Shown here piece after piece: positions 1 to 7,868 of a stretch of DNA of 10,010 nt. The translations under genes were made by a program, and so were the position numbers. Source of the DNA: Rachicladosporium sp. CCFEE 5018 (taxonomy: Eukaryota; Ascomycota; Dothideomycetes; Cladosporiales; Cladosporiaceae); contig KZ111158.1 in the NCBI GenBank assembly GCA_002077045.2, positions 337,200-347,209 of the forward strand, in the 5' to 3' direction. The stretch's first letter is position 1. Each line of letters opens with the position of its first letter. The notes beneath the pieces were generated by a model. That model worked only from the letters and a program-made list of their open reading frames with translations. It searched no databases and had not been told where the DNA came from.

Positions 1-796
1 TGCAGACTGCGGCGTCCGTGATGATCTCCAACAACCCCTACCTCCAGGAAGTCAACATGCAGCTCGGTAACATCAGCAATGCGCTTGCAATTGAGGCCAA
101 TGGACGCAACATCGCCGTGACTTTCCCCAACCTTGAGTGGGCCTTTAACATCACCCTCCGCAACGTGTCCGAGATCAGCATGCCCTCGCTTGCCGCAGTC
201 AACGGATCTCTCGGGTTCTATAGCAACTTCTTCGAGTCTGTGAACGCTCCTAACCTCACCACGGTCGGCCAGTCACTCTCGTTCGTCAGCAACCAGAAGC
301 TCAACAACGCCTCGTTCCCTCAGCTCACCTCAGTTGGTGGTGGTCTTCAGATTGCCAACAACACTAATATCGAGAAGATCGATGGGTTCCCTAAGCTCCA
401 GACTGTCGGCGGTGCCCTCGACTTCTACGGCAACTTCTCTGAGTGAGTCGTCTTGTGATAGGACTACGATATTCAGAGTTCTGACATTCTCACAGCGTTG
501 CATTGCCCTCGCTCATGGATGTTCGTGGAGCGTTCAACTTGCAGTCATCTAAGGATCTTACCAACACCTGCAACCACTTCCAGCCTCTGTCCGGCCAGAA
601 CAACGTGATCAAGGGTACCTACTCCTGCTCCGGTGGTGAGTCCACTCCAGGTGGCAGCGGCACTCTCCCATCCGGCACCAACTCCGGCAGCGGTACCTCC
701 GGCAGCACCACCTCGTCCAGCGCCTCCACCGCAGTTACGATCACCGGCGCAACCGGCCTTCTCGGCGTGGTCGCAGCCATCTTCGGCATGTTGTAA
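1..796 (+). CDS. ecm33: Ecm33/Sps2-family GPI-anchored cell wall protein, C-terminal part (5' end outside window)
   Basis: Structure: join(<1..442, 496..796), reading from base 3; 246 residues are visible. The protein is a run of beta-solenoid, receptor-L-domain-like repeats, each built around patterns such as 'ALDFYGNFS', 'SLSFVSNQKL' and 'GLQIANNTNI'. After splicing the text reads NFSDVALPSLMDVRGA, the family's conserved C-terminal repeat. Two Cys follow (residues 172 and 191 of the fragment), then a Ser/Gly/Thr-rich stalk (about 195-225) and a hydrophobic tail ending TGLLGVVAAIFGML. This is the layout of a GPI attachment signal. Several N-glycosylation sequons are present (NIT, NVS, NLT, NAS, NFS). 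Known of the family: Ecm33 proteins sit at the plasma membrane or wall and are needed for wall integrity and correct mannoprotein content. The family assignment is firm. Calling it the Ecm33 orthologue, rather than a paralogue such as Pst1, is inference. Confidence 0.9.
443..495 (+). other. Spliceosomal intron in the ecm33 gene (53 nt)
   Basis: The donor is GTGAGT at 443, a CTGAC branch site lies at 481-485, and the acceptor is CACAG ending at 495. Splicing joins 'ga' to 'c' to give Asp in NFSDVALP, which restores the conserved repeat and moves translation into the downstream frame. Without splicing, reading continues to a stop at 447-449. Confidence 0.92.
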
Positions 797-1948
797 GAGA
801 TGGATCAGATGTCACGTGGGATTGAGGAGATAATACACCAGGGCGGAGGATTCCTGCATACACCCGGTCACGAAAGCCAGCGTCTTCCGCCAATACTACT
901 CTCTCTGCGCAAGCGTTCTTGCGCGTCGCCATAATTGGTACTGCATCAGGGCGTTCTGTTTGCTTTGGGAGAAAAGTCGAGGAGGCGGTGCCTTTAGCTT
1001 CGCAGCTTCGTCTCTTCTCGTGGGCACGGAATGGGAACGGTCAGGGGGAGTAGTGCATAAAGTAATAGTGGACAGTGGTGGTGGACTCCTCGTGGTAGAG
1101 GCGTATAGAAGTGTATATTCGTTGCTTTGTACATCTCTGTTCACGTCGATTAGCTCCACAGGTGCGGGAGGCAATTCATTCGGCCATGATAGCTTACTGC
1201 ATTGTCACAGCAACTACTGAAGTACCCTATATCTCCTACCCGGTCACAGCAAGATGCCTGGATGCCTGATATCGTGCCTTAGCGGCATGGACGTCAGTCA
1301 CGAGATGCACCACACATAATTCGGTTTACGTGCCAGATGGAGCGTGTACAGTGTCATACTGTAAAGCAGATGGTTCGAGCATTAAGAGCTCCGTTGTTCT
1401 AAGGTAGCCTGCCAACCTAGCTACACTCGCGACCGGTTTGGTCCGCGTCCGTTCAAGCTTCCGCGTCGACAAGTCACTGCAGAGCCATTGCACGTTGATC
1501 GACTCCACCTAGGTAGGCAATGTGATATGAGGGCGGGTAACGATTGCTGGCTGCGCTAGATCAGAGGCAATAGCGAGCACAAACGCACTGCTTCGGGTGC
1601 ACACTGTAGTCGGAATCTCCCTAGGATTTCTGCAAGCAGGCCGTTCTCGACGTACCACGCGCCCATGCATGCTTCTACGCCTCATCTCGACCGACACTCG
1701 ACCTCAAGGCCTGTCCAGATCGTAGCCGCGGATTCGCGCTGTGGATCAGTCTGCGCTTCTCAATGTCTGGATTTGCTTCCCACACGGCCGAACAGGGCAT
1801 CAAACCCATCTTCCGCTGCAACGCGCGAGGAGCACTTCCGCTATCGACTAGAGGCGATTCGCGTTCGCTCATTGTATACAGCAAGTTGGTCGTGGAAGCT
1901 ATGCAGACGTACGCAATGCGACAGCCTATAGGACCTGAATGATCAGGT

Positions 1949-2007
1949 GATCAGTAATCAAAGGATTGTCATCCACGCCGCCGCGATGATTCAAATGGTT
2001 ACTGATC
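1949..2007. repeat. Inverted repeat GATCAGTAA / TTACTGATC upstream of the NmrA-like gene
   Basis: The exact 9-bp arms lie at 1949-1957 and 1999-2007, 41 nt apart. The match extends imperfectly to GATCAGTAAyCA on the outer side. It sits about 120-175 bp upstream of the NmrA-like start codon and 60-120 bp upstream of the TATA box. It could be a paired transcription-factor site, or chance. Confidence 0.4.
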
Positions 2008-2067
2008 GGTGGCAGCGAGATGGCTTGCCACCTCGATGTCTGGATAACGTAAGGCTTGCTAGGCTTG

Positions 2068-2075
2068 TATATAAA
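2068..2075 (+). promoter_or_regulatory. TATA box of the NmrA-like gene
   Basis: TATATAAA is a textbook TATA element 50 bp upstream of the ATG at 2125. That spacing allows only a short 5' leader of roughly 20-30 nt. No other TATA-like sequence as good is seen next to a gene in this window. Confidence 0.6.
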
Positions 2076-2124
2076 CGCGCTCGACGGTCTCGAGATCTGT
2101 AGGAACTACCTCAATTCACCAAGC

Positions 2125-3072
2125 ATGACAAGCAGCAACCGCGTGGTCATCTTTGGCGCCAGCGGCAACGTAGGTCAATTCGTCGTCCCCGCCTTGCACA
2201 GAGCTGGACTTGAGATCACGGTCGTCTCACGTACAGGATCGAAAATTGCTACGACTTCGCCAGGACTGCCACGACAGACTACGCCTCCCAGTCCGATCTC
2301 GTCTCTATCATCCGTGGTCACGCATTCGTCGTCTCGTTGCTCAGCGCCGGTGTACTGGAGCTGCAAATCAACATCATCGATGCCGCTGTCGAAGCAGGAG
2401 CCACCCTATTCATCCCTAGCGAGTTTGGCCATGACACTACGAATGAGGATGTGTCGAGGCTTTTGCCAGTATTCGGGGCAAAGGCTGGGATTATTGAGTA
2501 CTTGCGAGAGAGAGAGAAACATGGGCTGAGCTGGACAGGCATCATTACTGCGCTGTTCTTTGACTGGGTGCGGCGTCAATTGCTTGATCATGCACTCAAA
2601 GCAACCAAAGCTAAGCCAGTATCCCTAGGGACTACCTCGGGGCGCCTTCGACATCGACTATAAGGCCGGCAAAGCGACTATATGGGACGGAGGCGATACT
2701 GTCTTCTCAGCAGCCAACATGATTGACATCGCTGCGTCTCTAGTGACGCTCATCACCGATCCATCTGCTCGCGAGCGCTACAAGAACCAGCACGTATACG
2801 TCTCGTCCGTGCAGACGACACAGTACGAGATCCTAGCCGCGGTCGAGGCCGCCCCGGCCAAGAAGTTCGCGTCGACCGAGTTTGACTCGGAAGAGGTGTA
2901 CGCGGATGCATCACCGCAGGTTTTGCCCGTCCTCCAGGCTTTGCAGCTGTCGAAGCGCGGGCTGAGCGATTATCAGGCTCGGGTTGACGCTGGACACAAT
3001 CGGTTCATAATCGATGCGAAGAGGGATGTGAGAGATGTGATGAAAGGTGTACTGAAATGCAGCCAATTGTGA
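2125..3072 (+). CDS. NmrA-like / isoflavone-reductase-like NAD(P)-binding protein, with an apparent frameshift
   Basis: The protein opens MTSSNRVVIFGASGNVGQ: a beta strand, then the GxxGxxG dinucleotide-binding loop of atypical short-chain dehydrogenases, followed by ITVVSR, whose Arg would contact the NADPH phosphate. Later motifs are DYASQSDLVSII, the family's FIPSEFG, then FFDW and KATIWDGGD. Splicing an intron at 2568-2628 joins FFDW to GLPRGAFDIDYKAG and carries the frame to the stop at 3070-3072, for about 296 residues, normal for the family. The N-terminal part (frame of 2125) and the rest (frame of 2337) do not connect: the frame shifts between about 2232 and 2282. No good intron explains this, so it is a frameshifting lesion, an assembly error or a young pseudogene. 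Known of the family: NADPH-dependent reductases or redox-sensing regulators such as NmrA. The substrate here is unknown. The gene stands alone with its own TATA box. Confidence 0.8.
2568..2628 (+). other. Probable intron in the NmrA-like gene (61 nt)
   Basis: The donor GTGCGG falls exactly after the Trp codon of FFDW, and the acceptor is CCCTAG. CTAAG at 2611-2615 is a possible but non-consensus branch site. Splicing gives FFDW-GLPRGAFDIDYK-KATIWDGGD, which matches the usual order in this family. Without splicing the frame ends at 2661-2663, inside a conserved region. The donor is weak, hence the moderate confidence. Confidence 0.72.
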
Positions 3073-4815
3073 CATAGTGCAGATGACTGAAGTGGATATT
3101 GCTTGCAGTTAACTGTCGCAAGGTAGGCCTGTACTTAATTAGCCTGTGCACTCTGCTTCAAATGCTCGTGAGACACCGATTTAGTACCGCCATTCCTTCT
3201 CATATTTAGTTAAGCATTGCGGTTGGAGAGCTTGTTCGATCATAGACATCGTCTTGCCCCTGTATTGAACATATACATTATGTTCAAATTTCGGTCTCAG
3301 GACTGCAAAGCGCGCACGGCTCGCGCACGGTCAACTTTGCGGGTCCTCGTTCCACAGCATAGTCGCTCCGTATGCTCCACCGAACACGCTGTGTATTCTC
3401 CGTCGCCTGATGCCGAACTCCCCGATGCGATGTGACAGCTGCAGACCAATTCAGAGTCGGTCACGCAGTACCTACGGTGATCTACGTGGGATGTCGACCC
3501 TTTGACTTGGTTGACGACTTTGATCTGGTCGCGGGATGTGCACCCGGTGCAGCAGCGGTATGCCCTTGCATGGGATTGCTTCGAGCCGAAGGACTTTTCT
3601 CCGCGGACAGGAGGGACTGTGGTCACTTGGAGCGAGGACCTGCCGTTTCTGGAACGCTGTGGTAGACGCGCAATGTCTTGCGAATTTCAGGAGGAGAATG
3701 TGACCTGTCGCGTGCCCATAGAAGCACGCTACGCACATCACTAAGGCACTTCAACGGAACGCTCGATCGGACGGTCTGTAATTCCGCCTCCACAGTCAAA
3801 CTTCACGATATGCTAAATGACGAATTGCCCGGTACTTGCCACAAAGCGGCTACGGTACTGAGGCCCGCCGCGGTAAGGCGTCTGGCTCGAGGGGATCTAC
3901 TAGCAGCAACCTAGGTCGTGCGACCTTCTTTGATCGACACGCATCAAACCTTGTAGGTGTCCAGGTAGCAAAGACTGTTTATGGGTTGACGTAGAGGCGC
4001 AAGCGAGATTGCCCTCGGGAGATCTGGCCGGAGACGACACACTCGACGATGAGCGTAGAAGGTGTAGAGGCATTGCTCAAGGCGACATGACCGTTGTGAC
4101 CCACTCCAACAGGCGGCCAAATGACACTCTCAGTCTAGCGACCATCAATCACCATGATGAGTCTTCGAGGCCATGTGTCCGGTCATCCAGATGACATTGC
4201 GAAAATCTGCAGATCATGGCGGCAGCATTGCAGCTCGCGCTAACACGGCAGCGCCGGTTCACGCGCCCTGTCGCGAAGGCATACACAGCGGCGATAATAT
4301 GACCTGTCGTTGACTTTGATCTGGCATTGTGGCGCTAAGCATCGCCCCGCCGCTCGCCTGTAAGACATACCTACTGGACACTGACAGGGTAGAGTATCGT
4401 TGACCCGGTTGACGTTCTTGACGGCTACGGGAGCGGCAAAAACGCAACGGCTACTTGCAAGTAGAGCATGGTAAATGTGTCTAGCCGTTAAATCTACATG
4501 CCTAGTCGACTACAGCTTCTTGATGTCCTTCTATTGACTTGTCAACGATTTGACTCCGCGGGCAAGAGACAGATCCTGATCCAGGCCTGATCACGACACG
4601 ATGCTTGTGCCACTGGAAGAAGCGGTGTGTGTTCACTGACTTCCACACGCTGTGCGCCTGCGCTGTCTCCTCATCAACGAGTTTCAGCCAATGGTTACAG
4701 TCAAAGCGCGGGGGTTCCCATCTCTTTGTGTGACGTGGCCGTCACGACCATACCTTCTCCGGAGGGCATCGCGGGTTCTCCTGTCAACGACAGCCAGTAT
4801 GCACTGTTATTGCTT

Positions 4816-4830
4816 CTTCTGCTGCAGAAG
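4816..4830. repeat. Perfect inverted repeat CTTCTGC-T-GCAGAAG
   Basis: Seven-bp arms at 4816-4822 and 4824-4830 flank a single T. A hairpin would have too small a loop, so a dyad binding site is more natural than an RNA stem. It may be chance. Confidence 0.3.
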
Positions 4831-5008
4831 CCTGCTGCATAGATCGAAGCAAGGGACGACTGATCTTCCGCGCAGGTGCCAACCTCGCAGCCACTCACCA
4901 CCCTCCGCTTCATCTACTCCGAAGCAGCCCTCGCATATCCCGCGGTGCCGGACCACTTCTGTCGACTATCTCAGTTCAAAGATGTCATTTCGAGATTCGC
5001 CATGGCTT

Positions 5009-5053
5009 AGCCTGATGAACGATCAGGCTTCCCCCGACCGGGCCCGTGGGCCC
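5009..5053. repeat. Hairpin AGCCTGAT/ATCAGGCT followed by two GGGCCC palindromes
   Basis: Perfect 8-bp arms at 5009-5016 and 5022-5029 enclose a 5-nt loop (GAACG). Ten nt later come two GGGCCC hexamers at 5040-5045 and 5048-5053, separated by GT, which can themselves pair. No oligo-T tract or open reading frame is associated. Function unknown. Confidence 0.4.
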
Positions 5054-5391
5054 GATGCATCCTAACCATGCTAGCAGCGTCGGATAGCGAGTGCGTCTCT
5101 GTCGAAAACTCCGCTTCGATGCTGCACTACCACCGTGTGCTGTATCGTCGACTTTCGAACCTGCATTAGCTGGCCATTGAGGACTGTGGAGTTTCGAGGA
5201 CCGTGGTTGACATCTATTGACCTAGCAGGGATCAAAAAGCATAAGTCGAACCATCCTGCTCTTCCCATCCAGTCGCTTTCCATTGCTCATATCCACTTAC
5301 TCTCGTGTTCGTCGTCCCACTTGCGGAGCGGCTGATTGACTTTGCATCTCGTTACTGCGGTCCGTTGCTCGCAATACCTAGTCGACCCAAG

Positions 5392-5397
5392 CACGTG
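5392..5397. promoter_or_regulatory. CACGTG E-box upstream of the 5449 gene
   Basis: This palindromic bHLH-type site lies about 52 bp upstream of the start codon of the next gene. It is a real sequence match, but a six-base motif has little weight alone. Confidence 0.25.
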
Positions 5398-5448
5398 CGT
5401 GTCTCAGCCGGCAACCCACTGGAAGTCGACTCATATACTGCCATTACG

Positions 5449-6571
5449 ATGACCCAGCGCTTCTTCTCCACCGAAAGCCGACCGTCATCAAGGTGCGTGC
5501 CGCATTATATCTGAACACGAGGTAGTAAGCTGACTCTTACACAGCTCGGATAACACACTTCCACCCATTCGATCTGTGTTTCCACCTCACATCTTGCCCT
5601 CCTCGGGCTATGCCACTCTCAGTAACCAGGCACTGGTAGCTGCGCACTTGGACTCTGGTCGTCAGCAACGCGCACCAATCGGCGGAACCAGCCAAGCTGG
5701 CCGTGGTACCCTCTCTATAAGACCTGCATCTTTCGCCCAATCGTCGTCTTCATCTGCAGGCGTACACTACAACGCCTCTTCATCATCCGCCACCAACTCG
5801 CCCACTGTCAGCGAAACTGAAAGCATCTGTTTCACGCCTTTGAGCAGCCACCACTCCTCGCCGGAGTTCCGAGCAAGCGTGCCAGTCAAACGAGGTTCTC
5901 AGGACTCCCGAAGTTCTCGAACGGTGAAGAAGCATGCCTCACGAGAAGACGACCGCTGCGATAGTCCGCCCTGTGAGACAGGAAAGATGTGCAAGCGTCA
6001 CCAGAAGATAGTCAAGGAGAAGCGCAGCCGACGTGAGCAGCAGGTCGTCCACGAAAACGTCGAAGACTCTCTTGACAGCCTGTTCGGCCATCAGTCTGCG
6101 AAAGCACAGGCCACAGGCAACCGCTCATCTTCTGGTCTCGATAGAGACAAACAGCAGAATGACAATGCCTGGTACACCGTGGGATCGCGCTCGGCTTCGT
6201 GGATCATGGCCAACTTCGGCGTCGAGCTGTACGAGCAGTATATTCAAGACATGCGCCGTGCCATCATTGAGGATGTAGAGCAGAGGCAGGCTGGTCGTGC
6301 TCTACCTCTCGGCGATGCTATGGCCGGTCCGCATGGCGATGCGGATGTATGCCCTTTCGCAGACGCGGAGGGCAACTGCACGTGCGCAGACAAGATCACG
6401 TGCCGCAAGCAGCGTAGAACCAAGGGTTTCGCCGATTCAATGGCTGAGAGAGTCCGACAGGCACGCTTGGCTACATCTGTGTCGCGAACCCCGCCAGTTT
6501 CGCGCACCCCAACTTCCTCTCGAACACCAACGACGTCGACATCGGGCTCTCGACAGAAGGGAAAGCTCTAG
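5449..6571 (+). CDS. Uncharacterised, mostly disordered protein with two Cys clusters and SRTP repeats
   Basis: Structure: join(5449..5492, 5545..6571), 356 residues. I chose 5449 because it is the only ATG in that frame before the splice site. Exon 1 encodes MTQRFFSTESRPSS and joins exon 2 (SSDNTLPPIRSVFPPH). Residues 1-145 are Ser/Pro-rich. A first Cys/His group lies at C153, C158, C164 and H167 (DRCDSPPCETGKMCKRH), followed by a basic stretch KIVKEKRSRR (169-178) that could be a nuclear signal. The best-ordered segment is about 224-264 (WYTVGSRSASWIMANFGVELYEQY and a helix after it). A second Cys group follows at C284, C293, C295 and C301, within a run ending in CRKQRRTK. The tail has three SRTP repeats (328-343). 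I do not recognise the family. A nuclear, zinc-binding or phospho-regulated protein is inference from composition only. The intron and sustained codon structure make the gene itself likely. Confidence 0.8.
5493..5544 (+). other. Intron in the 5449 gene (52 nt)
   Basis: The donor is GTGCGT at 5493, a CTGAC branch site lies at 5530-5534, and the acceptor is CACAG ending at 5544. Splicing joins 'ag' to 'c' (Ser) and opens the long downstream frame from the ATG at 5449. Without it, reading stops at 5512-5514. Confidence 0.88.
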
Positions 6572-6803
6572 TCGACTTGATGATCGTAACACATTCCTAA
6601 AGTTCACGGCGATCATCTCTTCTAGCACATTAAAAGTTTCGAGCATTACGGCCCGCGAGCGTATCGACCACCTTTCGGCATATCATCATGTCGCACGGCG
6701 GTTGTTTGAACATTGCTTCGTAGCACATCAGCTCAAGCACACGGCAGGCTCTTTCGGTCACTTCCAGCATGGCGCAGGCGGTCAGCGACGTCCTCACATG
6801 GCA

Positions 6804-6834
6804 GCAAGCACACAGCATCGCAAGCACACAGCAT
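6804..6834. repeat. Two-copy 16-bp tandem repeat (gcaagcacacagcatc)
   Basis: Copy one is at 6804-6819 and copy two at 6820-6834; they are identical over 15 bases. A partial echo (CAAGCACAC) occurs near 6734. It lies in non-coding DNA downstream of the 5449 gene and looks like replication slippage. Confidence 0.7.
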
Positions 6835-7677
6835 TACAGGTACGACTTTTCGGTCACAGTACGATGCGGCATGGACACGAATGAGCATACAGAAATGCAT
6901 TGCATGAGACAGAATGGAGGAGAAGATAGAGAGGATACATAGCAGACGAGGTGGTTTTGTACATGTCAACCCGTCGAGCAAGCTTGAACTCACCATCGCG
7001 TTTCCCACCATCCAGGTTTCTCGACTTCTGCTCGTGCCTGTCGAGCGTCTTGAAGGGTACTCTGGAAGCCTTGGCCAAGCTGACTAGATCTGCAAGGCGA
7101 CGCTTGTGTCATATACATGTGATCTCTTCCGAGCTTCCCCAAAGCAAGGCATATATGCCGAGTCATGGGCCATGTTCTGCGGCACAGCAGCTGCAAAACG
7201 GAATTTGTATCACGATTGACATTTGATATGTCCGTCTCCCCGAGTAGTACAGCATGGAGGAGCGATGGACATATAAAAATGGGAGAAGATCGCCGAGCCG
7301 TCTCGACGGTCGAAGACGGGTTAAGGTGCTGTCTGTACACGAAGTGCGGCGTGCACTCTATGTGCGCTCATGCATACCTGCTGCAACGTAGTGATAGTGT
7401 GCCAACCGACCCATGGTGACCGACGATTTGGCAGTGCTGCCTCCACTAGTCGAAAGGTCTCACCGCGGAATCACGTAATGAAGAGGTGAAGCGTGATGAA
7501 GGTTGAAGGAAGTCTTCGGTGCTTACTCGTGAAGTGCCAAGACATATGCCACGCGGAACGCCGCCCGCCACCATCCTTGTCCTTAACCGCATCCCATCCC
7601 GTGCTAGCGAAGGACCCCGAACGACAGAAGCGACGTCGAATCTTTACACCCTCCTCCCAATCACCACCGGCTCTTGT

Positions 7678-7683
7678 CACGTG
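7678..7683. promoter_or_regulatory. CACGTG E-box in the mnn9 upstream region
   Basis: The core sits in the 8-bp palindrome TCACGTGA (7677-7684), about 185 bp upstream of the mnn9 start codon. It would suit a bHLH regulator. This is a motif match only. Confidence 0.3.
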
Positions 7684-7837
7684 AAGTCACTCGTTTGCCG
7701 CTGGAAACTCAACTACACAGAGATCCAACAATTCCCCTGGGGACCTGCCTACCCGGAAAGCGCCACGGATCCCTATTCCCAACCACCTGCCGCTCCACCA
7801 TAAGGACAACCACACTCGCTTAGCCCACCCTGGAGGA

Positions 7838-7852
7838 GCGCCGCGAGGGCGC
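7838..7852 (+). promoter_or_regulatory. GC-only hairpin just upstream of the mnn9 start
   Basis: GCGCC (7838-7842) and GGCGC (7848-7852) can pair around the loop GCGAG. The stem ends 16 nt before the ATG, so it would lie in the 5' UTR where a scanning ribosome must melt it. Any effect on translation is inference. Confidence 0.35.
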
Positions 7853-7868
7853 GGGAGGAGTATCAGCC

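Larger units (their letters stand above)
797..2124. other. Intergenic region between ecm33 and the NmrA-like gene
   Basis: No convincing coding region is seen on either strand in about 1.3 kb. Open frames are under 95 codons, often lack an ATG, and resemble nothing known. The left part should hold the ecm33 3' UTR and the right part the promoter of the next gene. Small visible structures are a GATGCCTG direct duplication near 1253-1268, a TACAGT/ACTGTA inverted repeat at 1347-1363, and an inverted repeat at 1949-2007 described separately. Confidence 0.6.
3073..5448. other. Long intergenic stretch without a convincing gene
   Basis: Both strands were read across about 2.4 kb. The longest open frames are 137 codons or fewer, overlap one another on opposite strands, often lack an ATG, and show no motif or splice structure that I recognise. 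Base composition is not AT-rich, so there is no RIP signature. No terminal repeats or transposase remnants are visible. Only small palindromes stand out (4816-4830, 5009-5029, 5040-5053). It may hold long UTRs, a regulatory region, a non-coding RNA or a rapidly evolving gene that cannot be seen by reading. Confidence 0.5.
6572..7868. other. Intergenic region and probable mnn9 promoter/5' leader
   Basis: No convincing gene lies in this 1.3 kb; the open frames on both strands are short and unrelated to known proteins. It holds a 16-bp tandem duplication (6804-6834) and a TATAAAAA at 7272-7279 with no obvious gene behind it. A pyrimidine-rich, A-poor stretch at about 7560-7800 looks like a fungal promoter or leader. 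Just before the mnn9 start are a CACGTG site and a GC hairpin, listed separately. Confidence 0.5.

Noticed and set aside
1360..1450. tRNA-like text on the minus strand (TAGCTAGGTTGG resembling an A box, GCTCGAACC resembling a B box)
   Set aside because: The acceptor arms do not pair, the D stem does not close, and only three pairs of the T stem form. Not a tRNA.
2231..2277. A 47-nt GT..AG segment that would join the two frames of the NmrA-like gene
   Set aside because: The donor GTACAG is poor, no good branch site is seen, and splicing would delete the conserved Arg and the next beta strand. A frameshift fits the family length better.
3297..3744. Overlapping open frames of 70-110 codons on both strands
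   Set aside because: They are mutually exclusive, often lack an ATG, show no recognisable motif and no matching splice sites.
3516..4324. 13-bp direct repeat GACTTTGATCTGG at 3516-3528 and 4312-4324
   Set aside because: About one exact 13-mer pair is expected by chance in 10 kb, and the flanks do not match.
4652..5065. 137-codon open frame on the plus strand
   Set aside because: The composition is Arg/Ser/Cys-rich with no domain, signal peptide or splice support, and it runs through the palindromes. Most likely chance.
7272..7279. TATAAAAA as a promoter element
   Set aside because: No credible start codon or gene follows within several hundred bases; mnn9 begins about 590 bp away.
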